Shown here one piece after another: positions 1-6,660 of a DNA stretch of 8,063 bases. The DNA lies in contig DDHX01000015.1 of the NCBI GenBank assembly GCA_002338255.1, positions 6,154 through 14,216 of the forward strand, given 5' to 3'. The stretch is from Ruminococcaceae bacterium UBA1865. GTDB taxonomy: Bacteria > Bacillota > Clostridia > Oscillospirales > Acutalibacteraceae. Every line of letters begins with the position of its first letter. Position 1 is the stretch's first letter. The translations under genes were made by a program, and so were the position numbers. The notes beneath the pieces were generated by a model that saw nothing but the letters and a program-made list of their open reading frames with translations, had not been told where the DNA came from and did not search any database.

Positions 1-108
1 CACGGCTCCGTGCAAAATATCTCCTAAAAACCCGGTGGTAATTAATTTATTTGAAAGTGTCTTAATTTCGCACATTGAGTATAAATACTGTTCAGAAATT
101 GGCAGCAT
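1..108 (-). CDS. N-terminal fragment of an unrecognised protein, cut by the window edge
   Basis: An ORF starts with ATG at 108-106 on the minus strand and stays open for 36 codons to base 1. A good ribosome binding site, GGAGG (CCTCC on the plus strand at 117-121), lies 8 nt before the start, which is the main reason to treat it as a real gene. The visible protein begins MLPISEQYLYSMCEIKTLSN and continues to about GFLGDILHGAV; there is no signal peptide or transmembrane segment in this part. I do not recognise the family. It follows cheW in the same direction with a 97-bp gap, so it could be the next member of the leftward operon or have its own promoter. A TTCGATAC sequence at 147-140 (minus) resembles a SigD -10 and is well placed, but no matching -35 is evident. 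Function unknown. Confidence 0.6.
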   Translation of the reverse strand, partial: MLPISEQYLYSMCEIKTLSNKLITTGFLGDILHGAV

Positions 109-205
109 GGGAAATACCTCCAAAATGATATATAAAACCGTATCGAAGATATAAAATTAAAAAATCACTATCAATTAAGAAAAGCAATTTTTCTATTTCA
201 TGAAT
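109..205. other. AT-rich spacer between cheW and the leftmost gene
   Basis: This 97-bp spacer holds the ribosome binding site of the leftmost gene (117-121) and an AT-rich stretch. The only hairpin seen after cheW is a 6-bp, almost all A-T stem at 178-183/189-194, too weak to call a terminator. Read-through from cheW into the leftmost gene is therefore plausible. A partial SigD-like -10 (TTCGATAC, 147-140, minus) is present without a clear -35. Confidence 0.5.
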
Positions 206-712
206 TTACATTACTTGATTGCTTGTTTCATCATCATCGGACAGAATTTTCACTGTGTCCAACAGCATAACCGCTTCTCCCAAAAGAGTTGCGATTCCAA
301 CAATAAAACCGTTTGTGGTATCTTTGGCAAGTTTGGGTGAATCACTAATTTGATTTTTGGAAACGTCAGTAACATCGTTTACCCGGTCCACAATAAATCC
401 AACGCTTAAGTCGCCTGTTTCCACCACGATGATACTGGTGTAATCATCATATTCTCTTGGTTCCTTATTGAATTTCAGTCTTAAATCAACCAGGGGAACA
501 ATTTTTCCTCTCAAATTGATGACTCCAATTACAAACGGCGGCAACTTTGGAATATAGGTGATGGGCTGCATCCGAATAATTTCAACCACCTGACTGCTTG
601 GGATTGCAAACAATTGCTCATCAATAAAAAAAGTAAGATACTTCTCCTTGGAAATATTTTCATTGCCTTTATTGTTGTTCTCGGAAAAATTTTTTTCTGC
701 CGTATTTTCCAT
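206..712 (-). CDS. cheW: Chemotaxis coupling protein CheW
   Basis: CheW is the cytoplasmic adaptor that joins chemoreceptor tips to the CheA P5 domain and so activates the kinase in receptor arrays. The 168-aa product has an Asn/Glu-rich N-terminal tail (about residues 1-22), then a single CheW/SH3-like domain (about 24-158). It carries the family signature VIGVINLRGKIVPLVDLR (61-78), with the conserved Arg in NLRG, followed by GFIVDRVNDV (105-114) and the closing GEAVMLLDTVKIL region. I chose the ATG at 712-710 because GGTGG sits 5 nt upstream. The frame stays open to an ATG at 775, giving 189 aa, but that start has no visible Shine-Dalgarno sequence and lies inside an inverted repeat; an ATG at 724 is another option. 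The gene is in the same direction as the upstream FlhB-C gene, 172 bp away from this start, and has its own SigD-like promoter. CheW identity is secure; the start is not. Confidence 0.95.
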   Translation of the reverse strand: MENTAEKNFSENNNKGNENISKEKYLTFFIDEQLFAIPSSQVVEIIRMQPITYIPKLPPFVIGVINLRGKIVPLVDLRLKFNKEPREYDDYTSIIVVETGDLSVGFIVDRVNDVTDVSKNQISDSPKLAKDTTNGFIVGIATLLGEAVMLLDTVKILSDDDETSNQVM

Positions 713-756
713 ATCGTCCACCATTTCTACCGTTGCCGTTCGGTAAAATATTTTTA

Positions 757-789
757 ATGCTGCCGATTCCGGCATTATTTTGGCAGCAT
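757..789 (-). repeat. Inverted repeat in the cheW leader
   Basis: ATGCTGCC at 757-764 is the exact reverse complement of GGCAGCAT at 782-789, with a 17-nt gap. In the leftward transcript this gives an 8-bp stem. A competing fold is also possible, pairing UAAUGCCG with CGGC..AUUA across a four-base loop with a bulge. The first possible in-frame cheW ATG (775-773) lies inside the loop. The dyad is seen directly; a regulatory role is inference. Confidence 0.55.
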
Positions 790-792
790 AAG

Positions 793-806
793 TTAGAGCG
801 CTCTAA
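793..806. promoter_or_regulatory. Perfect 14-bp palindrome TTAGAGCGCTCTAA, possible operator
   Basis: TTAGAGCGCTCTAA is a perfect palindrome with a central CG step. Full symmetry around CG is a common form of LacI-family operators, so a repressor site is possible, but no regulator gene is nearby. It lies about 10-25 nt downstream of the predicted SigD start for cheW. In RNA it could also form a short 5-bp stem with a GCGC loop. Function is inferred. Confidence 0.4.
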
Positions 807-822
807 AATATTTCTCTATTAT

Positions 823-849
823 ATATCGGCTTGTTTCTGAAAAAATTAG
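823..849 (-). promoter_or_regulatory. SigD (FliA/sigma-28)-type promoter for cheW
   Basis: On the minus strand, GCCGATAT (830-823) matches the SigD -10 consensus at all eight positions. CTAA (849-846) lies 15 nt upstream, or read one base later, TAAT with a 14-nt spacer, a partial match to the TAAA -35. Transcription would begin near 815, giving about a 100-nt leader if cheW starts at 712. It lies between the FlhB-C gene and cheW, so it would give cheW expression independent of the upstream genes. Confidence 0.65.
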
Positions 850-884
850 CCAAATATGTTAGAAAATATCTTTTTATTTGCTTC

Positions 885-1196
885 TTAAATAGGATCCGTC
901 TGTTCGCTTTGTATCATATTGGCTTTACCATCAGGGGAATAATTTAAAAAATATACATAGATGTCCACAATCGCCTGATATAATTCGGGTGGAATTTCAC
1001 TTCCTGCACCGAGTTGTGAAAGCAGTGTGGCAAGTGCATCATCCTGAAAAACAGGGACATTGTTGTCTTGTGCGACATCAATGATTTTTTGCGCAACATA
1101 ACCAAGGCCGGCTGCAACGACTACCGGAGCGTTGTGGGATGAGTCCTGCGAGTACTTTAAAGCAGCTGCCTGCGAACGTTTTTCATATGGTAACAT
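885..1196 (-). CDS. Stand-alone FlhB C-terminal-domain protein (FlhX/YlqH-like)
   Basis: This 103-aa protein matches the cytoplasmic C-terminal domain of FlhB/YscU, the export-gate component that switches the flagellar type III apparatus from rod-hook to filament substrates. Family signatures are AALKYSQD (11-18), NAPVVVAAGLGYVAQKI (22-38), VAQDNNVPVF (41-50) and EIPPELYQAIVDIY (67-80). It lacks the FlhB transmembrane region. The NPTH autocleavage motif would align with Glu5-Lys6-Arg7-Ser8 and is absent, so self-cleavage is not expected; the usual PPLAR segment is DALAT here (53-57). The start is supported by AAGGAAG about 10 nt upstream and overlaps the end of the FliK-like gene by 14 bp, suggesting coupled translation. 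The arrangement resembles ylqG-ylqH of Bacillus, and the family includes Helicobacter FlhX. The precise role in this organism is inferred. Confidence 0.88.
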   Translation of the reverse strand: MLPYEKRSQAAALKYSQDSSHNAPVVVAAGLGYVAQKIIDVAQDNNVPVFQDDALATLLSQLGAGSEIPPELYQAIVDIYVYFLNYSPDGKANMIQSEQTDPI

Positions 1197-2613
1197 CGAT
1201 TATATTCTTCCTTTCGTATACTTTTTTCATAATCTGCTTGTCCACATTAGCAATGTTGTCCGTTGACAGTACTATACTTTGAGCTGTCAGTCCGTTTTGT
1301 GAAAATATCTGGGAAATTCTGTCCCCGATTTCTTGTTTGCTTGTTGCCAAAACAGGAGGGCAGTTCAATTTTATTTCAGCATTTTTTTGAGAAAGAACAA
1401 CGGAAGCTTCAAAATAACCCAGCTGCTTTATATCGAAAGTTAAAAACAATTTAAGCGGTTTAGGCTCTTTGTTTTGGTCGCCATGCGGCGAAGAAGGGTT
1501 ACTGTCATCATCTTTTTCAATCCAAATCTCTGAAAACATAAATTTCCCATTATAATTTATCGGTAAAAAAAGATGAGTAAAAGGCATATATACACTGTTG
1601 TTCAGCAGAAGGGAAGAAATCACGTCCTTGTATAGCGACTGAGTTACATTTGAAGAACTTTGGTTGAGGTTTTCCGTTAGCGCTTTTATCAGAGAATCAT
1701 AAAATTGATTTTCTGGTTTTTGTGAAGATTCGGTAAGATTTTTTAAAAACATAGATTTGATTTGGTTTATTTTTTCGGGAGGCAGGTTCAATTCATACCT
1801 GCAATAGTCCAATAAAGATGAAAGCTGGTCAATCAATTCCTGATGTGAACTAATGTTTAACCTCGCAATATTATGTACGAGGAGGGTAATGCCATCTCTC
1901 AATGAACCAAAATCATTGGTCGTTGAAACATATTCGCTTAAAAGGGGAAGAACTTTTTCTTTCAAAATGGACAAATTTGCATTTAGGCTGTTGAAAGGCT
2001 GCTCAGTCATGAGCTGATCTGTCAGCGCCTGCAGCTTTGTACCATAAGAGTTTGTCATCTGAGGAACAAGCGTGTTCAGCTCTTTTACAATAGTTGTTGT
2101 GTTGTCCGGCGTCGAAAAATAGGCATCATAAGATTTCAGAAAAGCGGACAGATGCTCCTTTAAACTGCTATCGGAATATTCATTCATAAGGCTTCTGAAA
2201 ATATCAAAGACCGGCCCGGAAAATTTTGTCTGGTTATTGCTTTGGAACATTAGATTTTTTACAATATCCGCCTGGTCCATTTTCATAGCGGATGAAAGCT
2301 GTTTTGTTAATAAAGCTACGGGGCTGTTGTCATTGACGCGATCTGCACGGTTAAATGCGTCAAACATAATTTTTTGCAGTGTTTGCGAAAGTGCCGGAGT
2401 TTTGCCTAATTGATCTAAAAATTTATTGAAAACAGAGTTGCGGTTCAGCAAAAAATTAAAATTTGTGTTTTGCTCTGACTGTTTGTCTGTGTTCGGCTGA
2501 GTCACTTTCGACGGGTCAATTGGAAGCATTGCTTGTGACTGTTTAGCCGACGGAATCTTGTTGATACTTTCATTACCGGTAATGGGAGTGGTTATTGTTA
2601 AGCGATCGGGCAT
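1183..2613 (-). CDS. FliK-like (YlqG-type) flagellar hook-length-control family protein
   Basis: The 476-aa product has a polar N-terminus (about 1-55), a long helical middle section (about 56-340) rich in Gln, Asn, Ser and Leu, and a C-terminal alpha/beta domain (about 345-476). The C-terminal part shows the loose FliK/Flg_hook pattern: a hydrophobic strand (PFTHLFLPINYN, 345-355), an acidic low-complexity loop (366-383), LTFDIKQLGYFEASVVL (391-407, with the typical LG turn), IKLNCPP, then a helix and GLTAQSIVLS. FliK proteins measure hook length and act on FlhB to change export specificity. The start has a strong AGAGGTG site 5 nt upstream. Its stop overlaps the FlhB-C gene, and the paired location supports the assignment more than the sequence alone. 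It is probably not the main FliK, which normally lies in the hook gene cluster, but that cannot be tested here. Confidence 0.68.
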   Translation of the reverse strand: MPDRLTITTPITGNESINKIPSAKQSQAMLPIDPSKVTQPNTDKQSEQNTNFNFLLNRNSVFNKFLDQLGKTPALSQTLQKIMFDAFNRADRVNDNSPVALLTKQLSSAMKMDQADIVKNLMFQSNNQTKFSGPVFDIFRSLMNEYSDSSLKEHLSAFLKSYDAYFSTPDNTTTIVKELNTLVPQMTNSYGTKLQALTDQLMTEQPFNSLNANLSILKEKVLPLLSEYVSTTNDFGSLRDGITLLVHNIARLNISSHQELIDQLSSLLDYCRYELNLPPEKINQIKSMFLKNLTESSQKPENQFYDSLIKALTENLNQSSSNVTQSLYKDVISSLLLNNSVYMPFTHLFLPINYNGKFMFSEIWIEKDDDSNPSSPHGDQNKEPKPLKLFLTFDIKQLGYFEASVVLSQKNAEIKLNCPPVLATSKQEIGDRISQIFSQNGLTAQSIVLSTDNIANVDKQIMKKVYERKNIIDVTI

Positions 2614-2703
2614 AAAAACACCTCTAAAATAAATTTTAACGTTAATTTAATTGAAGTTGGAACGATATATATCATATAAAGTTTATTAGGCGGTGAAGTA
2701 TTA
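2614..2703. other. Divergent intergenic region between the FliK-like gene and cheA
   Basis: This 90-bp region must hold promoters for both divergent units. It contains the FliK-like ribosome binding site near 2619-2625 (minus), the cheA site AGGCGGTG (2688-2695), and a perfect 10-bp palindrome GATATATATC at 2664-2673 that overlaps the cheA promoter candidates. No convincing leftward promoter was seen; a weak TAAAAT -10 near the FliK-like gene is the best candidate. Confidence 0.6.
2642..2680 (+). promoter_or_regulatory. Candidate cheA promoter, SigD-type overlapping a sigma-A-type
   Basis: Two readings overlap. A SigD-like one has TTAA (2642-2645), a 15-nt spacer and AACGATAT (2661-2668), matching six of eight -10 bases. 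A housekeeping one has TTGAAG (2651-2656), an 18-nt spacer and TATAAA (2675-2680). The SigD start near 2675 leaves a normal leader before the ribosome binding site, while the sigma-A start would fall almost on it, so I favour SigD. Confidence 0.45.
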
Positions 2704-4710
2704 ATGGATAACAATATGGAATCAATGCTCGAAGTATATCTGTTTGAAGCAAATGATTTGCTTGAACACCTTGACGAAATCTTAATCAATTGCGAAAAAG
2801 CAAATTCTTTTGATACCGACAGCATCAATGAAATCTTCCGGATTATGCATACAATTAAAGGCTCCTCTGCAATGATGCAGTTTAACAGCTTGATGACTAT
2901 CTCTCATAAGGTGGAGGATTTATTCTACTTCGTGCGTGAAAACGGAATTGACGAAAAATACAACAGTGAACTTTTTGACCTGATGTTCAAATCAAGCGAC
3001 TTTATTAAGTCGGAAGTATCTAAGGTCGAAAACAATGAGCCCTTAACTACAGATATCGGCACTTTTGAGAAGGAAATTAATGATTTTCTGAAAAAGATTT
3101 CTGAGAATCAGCCAAACACGCCTGAGGTTGAGCCTGTTTCCAATTTGGCGATGGATACCGAGAGCTTTGACCCGAATTTCCCTTACTCGGTACGTGTGTT
3201 TTTTGAAGAAGAGACGGAGATGGAAAATCTTCGTGCGGTCATGCTCATTAATTCTATCAGCGACATCTATCAGGACATTACCTACCAGCCACGGGATATT
3301 GAAACAAATCCGGCCAGTGCGGATGAAATTATCAAAAACGGCTTTCTGATCTCATTTAAAGAAGAGAGTGGTCTGAAAAGCGTACTCAAACTGATCGAAA
3401 ATTTCGTGTACACTAAAAATTATACTGTTTTTGGAGGAGAGAATATTGCACCAACAGCAGTACCGGGTGAAAAAGTTATGCCGACTGAAAATGAGCAAGT
3501 GCAGGAATCGACAGGAGTTGCTCATACTGCCGTCAAGCAGAACTTAATTAACGTAAATCTTTCCAAGCTTGATAGCTTAATGGATTTGATGGGCGAAATC
3601 GTCATTACAGAATCCATGGTAACCGCGATGCCGTCCGGGCAAAACGTCAGTGTTGACAACAATTTCACCAAGGCATCCCGTCAGCTTCGCAAGCTGACAG
3701 ATGAGCTTCAGGAAGTCGTCATGTCTATTAGAATGGTGCCTATTTCCGGTGTATTTCAGAAGATGAACCGCATTGTGAGAGATATGACTAAAAAGTTGGA
3801 CAAGGATGTTGAACTGAAACTGATCGGCGAAGACACCGAAGTAGATAAAACAATCATTGATAATATTGGCGACCCGCTTATGCATCTGGTACGCAACGCA
3901 ATGGATCATGGGATCGAAACCAAAGAAGAACGTGCTGTGTCGGGAAAGCCGGCAAAGGGAACTGTTACATTGTCCGCACAGAACACGGGTGGAGAAATTT
4001 TGATTACAGTGCAGGACGATGGCAAGGGAATCGACAAAACGAGTGTACTTCAGAAAGCCAAAAGACAGGGTATGCTTAAGAAGCCGGAAAGCGAATATTC
4101 AACAAGGGAAATTTATGCCTTCCTGCTCATGCCTGGATTCTCTACCAACGAGGTTGTAACAGAATTTTCCGGCAGAGGCGTCGGAATGGACGTTGTGAAG
4201 AAGAATGTCGAAAAAATCGGCGGAGATGTATCGCTTGTCAGCGAATACGGAAAAGGAACGAAGATACTCTTTAAAATTCCGCTGACGCTTGCAATTGTAA
4301 ACGGTATGAAAGTCTCCGTGGGCGGAACCGTATTTACGCTCCCCATTAATAATATTAAGCAGTCCTTTAAGGTGAGTAAGGAAAGTGTCCATTTTGATCC
4401 TGATATGCATGAAATCATTATGGTGCGCAATCAGTATTATCCGGTTATTCGGCTGCACAAAGTGTTTGGAATCCAGACAGAAATTACGGATATTGAAAGC
4501 GGAATCGTTATTTTAGTGGAGACACATGAACAGGCATACTGCATTTTTGCGGATACGTTATTGGGTGAACAGCAGGTGGTTGTTAAATCCCTGCCAATTT
4601 ATCTTAACAAGTATGACGTAAAAGAAACCGGAATTACCGGCTGTGCCATCCTTGGGGACGGCAGCATCAGCCTGATTCTCGATATTCTCAATCTTTATAA
4701 TGACAATTAA
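2704..4710 (+). CDS. cheA: Chemotaxis histidine kinase CheA
   Basis: CheA is the cytoplasmic kinase of the chemotaxis array; it autophosphorylates in response to receptors and passes phosphate to CheY and CheB. The 668-aa protein has every standard domain in order. P1/HPt (about 1-135) carries the phosphoacceptor His49 in MHTIKGSSAMMQF. A P2-like response-regulator docking domain lies at about 158-247 and a linker at 248-280. P3 dimerisation (about 281-350) contains LSKLDSLMDLMGEIVI. P4 ATPase (about 351-530) has the N box DPLMHLVRNAMDHGIE (390-405), the G1 box DDGKGID (438-444) and G2 GRGVGMDVVK (490-499). P5, the CheW-like regulatory domain, runs from about 535 to 668. Length and motifs look intact and active. 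AGGCGGTG 8 nt upstream supports the start. It is first in a cheA-cheR-cheB run, 39 bp before cheR. Confidence 0.98.
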   Translation: MDNNMESMLEVYLFEANDLLEHLDEILINCEKANSFDTDSINEIFRIMHTIKGSSAMMQFNSLMTISHKVEDLFYFVRENGIDEKYNSELFDLMFKSSDFIKSEVSKVENNEPLTTDIGTFEKEINDFLKKISENQPNTPEVEPVSNLAMDTESFDPNFPYSVRVFFEEETEMENLRAVMLINSISDIYQDITYQPRDIETNPASADEIIKNGFLISFKEESGLKSVLKLIENFVYTKNYTVFGGENIAPTAVPGEKVMPTENEQVQESTGVAHTAVKQNLINVNLSKLDSLMDLMGEIVITESMVTAMPSGQNVSVDNNFTKASRQLRKLTDELQEVVMSIRMVPISGVFQKMNRIVRDMTKKLDKDVELKLIGEDTEVDKTIIDNIGDPLMHLVRNAMDHGIETKEERAVSGKPAKGTVTLSAQNTGGEILITVQDDGKGIDKTSVLQKAKRQGMLKKPESEYSTREIYAFLLMPGFSTNEVVTEFSGRGVGMDVVKKNVEKIGGDVSLVSEYGKGTKILFKIPLTLAIVNGMKVSVGGTVFTLPINNIKQSFKVSKESVHFDPDMHEIIMVRNQYYPVIRLHKVFGIQTEITDIESGIVILVETHEQAYCIFADTLLGEQQVVVKSLPIYLNKYDVKETGITGCAILGDGSISLILDILNLYNDN

Positions 4711-4749
4711 CTTTTATAATTGCCGCACAGTGATTCATGGAGGAAAACA

Positions 4750-5556
4750 ATGATACGTCTAACTGATCCGGAGTTTAATGATATTGTAGACTTTGTAAAA
4801 AACAACTATGGCATTAATTTAGCCAAGAAAAGACAGCTGATTGAATCAAGAATGCAATCCGTTTTAACGGAAAAGGGATTTACGAACTTTACCGATTATT
4901 TTGAATTGATAAAGCAGCATAATTCCACTGAAATCACGGCTATGCTGAATAAACTAACAACAAATCACACTTACTTTTTAAGAGAACCTGCTCATTTTGA
5001 CTTTTTGAAAAATACGATTCTTCCCGCACAGGAAAAAACCAACCGCCAAAAGGATATCCGCATTTGGAGTGCAGGATGCTCATCGGGGGAAGAAGCCTAC
5101 ACTACAATCATGGTCATGATGGATTATTTTGGACTGCAAAAATCAAGCTGGGATTACAGAATCCTTGCAACAGATATCTCTTTAAAAGCGATGGATGCAG
5201 CAAAAAATGGTTTATACAGTGCAGAATCACTCAAAAATGTTCCGCAGGCGTGGGGGAAGAAGTATTTCACCAGCAAGCCGAACGATCTTTTTGAACTGAA
5301 TAAAGAAGTTCGTGAACAGGTTACTTTTCGACCATTAAATCTGATGGAGAATTTTACGTTTAAACAGCCGTTTGACTTAATCTTTTGCCGAAATGTCATG
5401 ATCTATTTTGATCAGCCAACGAAAAATGCGTTAATCAATAAATTCTATGATGTATTGAAACCCGGCGGATACTTGTTCATCGGGCACTCCGAAACAGTGC
5501 AGAGGGACAGTTCTCAATTTCTGTATATCGAACCCTCTGTTTATCAGAAAGGATAA
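4750..5556 (+). CDS. cheR: Chemoreceptor methyltransferase CheR
   Basis: CheR transfers methyl groups from S-adenosylmethionine to glutamates on the MCP signalling helices, the adaptation step that CheB reverses. The 268-aa protein has the helical N-terminal domain (about 1-75), then the Rossmann-type methyltransferase domain. Visible motifs are TYFLREPAHF (74-83), the SAM-binding loop IWSAGCSSGEEAYT (105-118), LATDIS (139-144) with the acidic residue expected to bind the SAM ribose, RPLNL (194-198), FCRNVMIYF (212-220) and LKPGGYLFIGHSE (236-248). No TPR or other C-terminal extension is present. The ATG at 4750 is chosen because GGAGG ends 6 nt before it; the frame is open back to a TTG at 4720 but without a ribosome binding site. 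It is followed by cheB after 3 bp. Confidence 0.97.
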   Translation: MIRLTDPEFNDIVDFVKNNYGINLAKKRQLIESRMQSVLTEKGFTNFTDYFELIKQHNSTEITAMLNKLTTNHTYFLREPAHFDFLKNTILPAQEKTNRQKDIRIWSAGCSSGEEAYTTIMVMMDYFGLQKSSWDYRILATDISLKAMDAAKNGLYSAESLKNVPQAWGKKYFTSKPNDLFELNKEVREQVTFRPLNLMENFTFKQPFDLIFCRNVMIYFDQPTKNALINKFYDVLKPGGYLFIGHSETVQRDSSQFLYIEPSVYQKG

Positions 5557-5559
5557 AAA

Positions 5560-6591
5560 ATGCCCTTACATCACAAAATACGAGTTTTAATAGTGGATGA
5601 TTCCATTTTTTTTAGGACTGCTTTGCAAAAAGCGCTTAGCAGTGATGAAAATATTGAGGTAATTGGAAGCGCCGGCAGCGCGTTTGAAGCAGAGAAAAAG
5701 ATCAAAGAGCTATCGCCGGATGTTGTTACAATGGATGTTGAGATGCCGGATATGAAAGGTACGGATTTCCTAAAAGAGCTGATTCCAAAGAATCCGTTAC
5801 CGGTTGTGCTGGTAAGTTCCCTTAATATTGGAATATTTGAGGCATTAAGTGCGGGCGCTGTCGATTATGTCAAAAAACCAAACATTCAAAGCAGCAGCGA
5901 TTTTTCCATTTTTTGCCGCGAATTAAGCGTTAAGATAAAAATTGCCTCTTCTGCGAAGGTGAAGAAAAGTGTTGCGCCGACTGCCTCACTGCCGCTTCCT
6001 GTATTAAACCATAGTGGCACAAGTGAGAATATTATTGCCATTGGCGCTTCCACCGGTGGAACAGAAGCCACTCTTGAAGTTTTAAAACAATTGCCTGCCA
6101 ATATTCCCGGAATTTTGATTGTTCAGCACATGCCGGCCGGTTTTACAAAAATGTATGCGGACAGACTGAACAGAATCTGCAATTTTTCTGTTCTTGAAGC
6201 ACAGAACGGTGACCGTGTAAAACAAGGACAGGCGCTTATTGCAGCCGGAGATAAACATATGACTTTGGAAAAAGACTTTAAGGGTTATTATGTAAAGTGC
6301 GTTGCAGGAGAAAAGGTTAGCGGCCATTGCCCGTCCGTGGACGTACTATTCCATTCGGTGGCAAAGACAGCCGGTAAAGATGCCATGGGCGTTATTCTTA
6401 CCGGCATGGGCAAAGACGGAGCGGACGGACTGCTTGAAATGAGAAAAAACGGCTCCTTCACAATTGGGCAGGATAAGCAATCCTGTGTTGTTTATGGAAT
6501 GCCGATGGTTGCGTATGATATTGGGGCTGTGGCGAAGCAGGCTCCTTGTCAGGCTATTGCAGGAATAATCATTCAGAAGTTAAATAAATAA
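5560..6591 (+). CDS. cheB: Chemotaxis response regulator and protein-glutamate methylesterase CheB
   Basis: CheB removes methyl groups from, and deamidates, MCP glutamine/glutamate sites once phosphorylated by CheA, opposing CheR. The 343-aa protein has a receiver domain (about 6-123) with acidic pair Asp13-Asp14, phosphoacceptor Asp59 in MDVEMPD, switch Ser86/Ser87 and the conserved Lys in VKKP. A short linker (about 124-155) leads to the methylesterase domain (156-343). The catalytic triad is complete: Ser164 in GASTGG, His190 in VQHMPAGF and Asp286 in TGMGKDGADG, the same numbers as in the enteric enzyme. The ribosome binding site AAAGGA overlaps the end of cheR, and only 3 bp separate the genes, so the two are probably translated together in balanced amounts. 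No anomaly seen. Confidence 0.98.
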   Translation: MPLHHKIRVLIVDDSIFFRTALQKALSSDENIEVIGSAGSAFEAEKKIKELSPDVVTMDVEMPDMKGTDFLKELIPKNPLPVVLVSSLNIGIFEALSAGAVDYVKKPNIQSSSDFSIFCRELSVKIKIASSAKVKKSVAPTASLPLPVLNHSGTSENIIAIGASTGGTEATLEVLKQLPANIPGILIVQHMPAGFTKMYADRLNRICNFSVLEAQNGDRVKQGQALIAAGDKHMTLEKDFKGYYVKCVAGEKVSGHCPSVDVLFHSVAKTAGKDAMGVILTGMGKDGADGLLEMRKNGSFTIGQDKQSCVVYGMPMVAYDIGAVAKQAPCQAIAGIIIQKLNK

Positions 6592-6626
6592 TCGCCGGTT
6601 TCATCTGCGAAAATTGCAGTAACAGG

Positions 6627-6653
6627 TAAAATTATCCGGAAATAGTTCGATAT
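6627..6653 (+). promoter_or_regulatory. SigD (FliA/sigma-28)-type promoter for the MCP gene
   Basis: TAAA (6627-6630) is an exact SigD -35, followed by a 15-nt spacer and TTCGATAT (6646-6653), matching six of eight -10 bases (GCCGATAT). Transcription should begin near 6660, giving about a 70-nt leader. Receptor genes are classic SigD targets in Firmicutes, so the position fits. It would make MCP expression separate from the che operon. Confidence 0.65.
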
Positions 6654-6660
6654 ATAAAAC

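Noticed and set aside
140..147. TTCGATAC as a SigD -10 for the leftmost gene
   Set aside because: Spacing to the start is reasonable, but no TAAA-like -35 occurs 14-16 nt upstream.
178..194. Hairpin AGAAAA-gcaat-TTTTCT downstream of cheW as a terminator
   Set aside because: The 6-bp stem has only one G-C pair and no clear T-tract follows in the leftward direction.
2598..2828. Minus-strand ORF of 76 codons across the divergent region
   Set aside because: It overlaps the start of cheA antisense and the start of the FliK-like gene, has no ribosome binding site, and its translation is low-complexity without family motifs.
3577..4458. Antisense ORFs inside cheA (3577-3909, 4099-4458, 4113-4430)
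   Set aside because: They run opposite to the conserved P3, P4 and P5 coding sequence of cheA and look like shadow frames.
4720..4749. N-terminal extension of CheR from a TTG start
   Set aside because: There is no ribosome binding site before the TTG, whereas GGAGG lies 6 nt before the ATG at 4750, and the added ten residues resemble no CheR N-terminus.
5154..6327. Antisense ORFs inside cheR and cheB
   Set aside because: They mirror strongly conserved enzyme domains on the plus strand and lack their own start signals.
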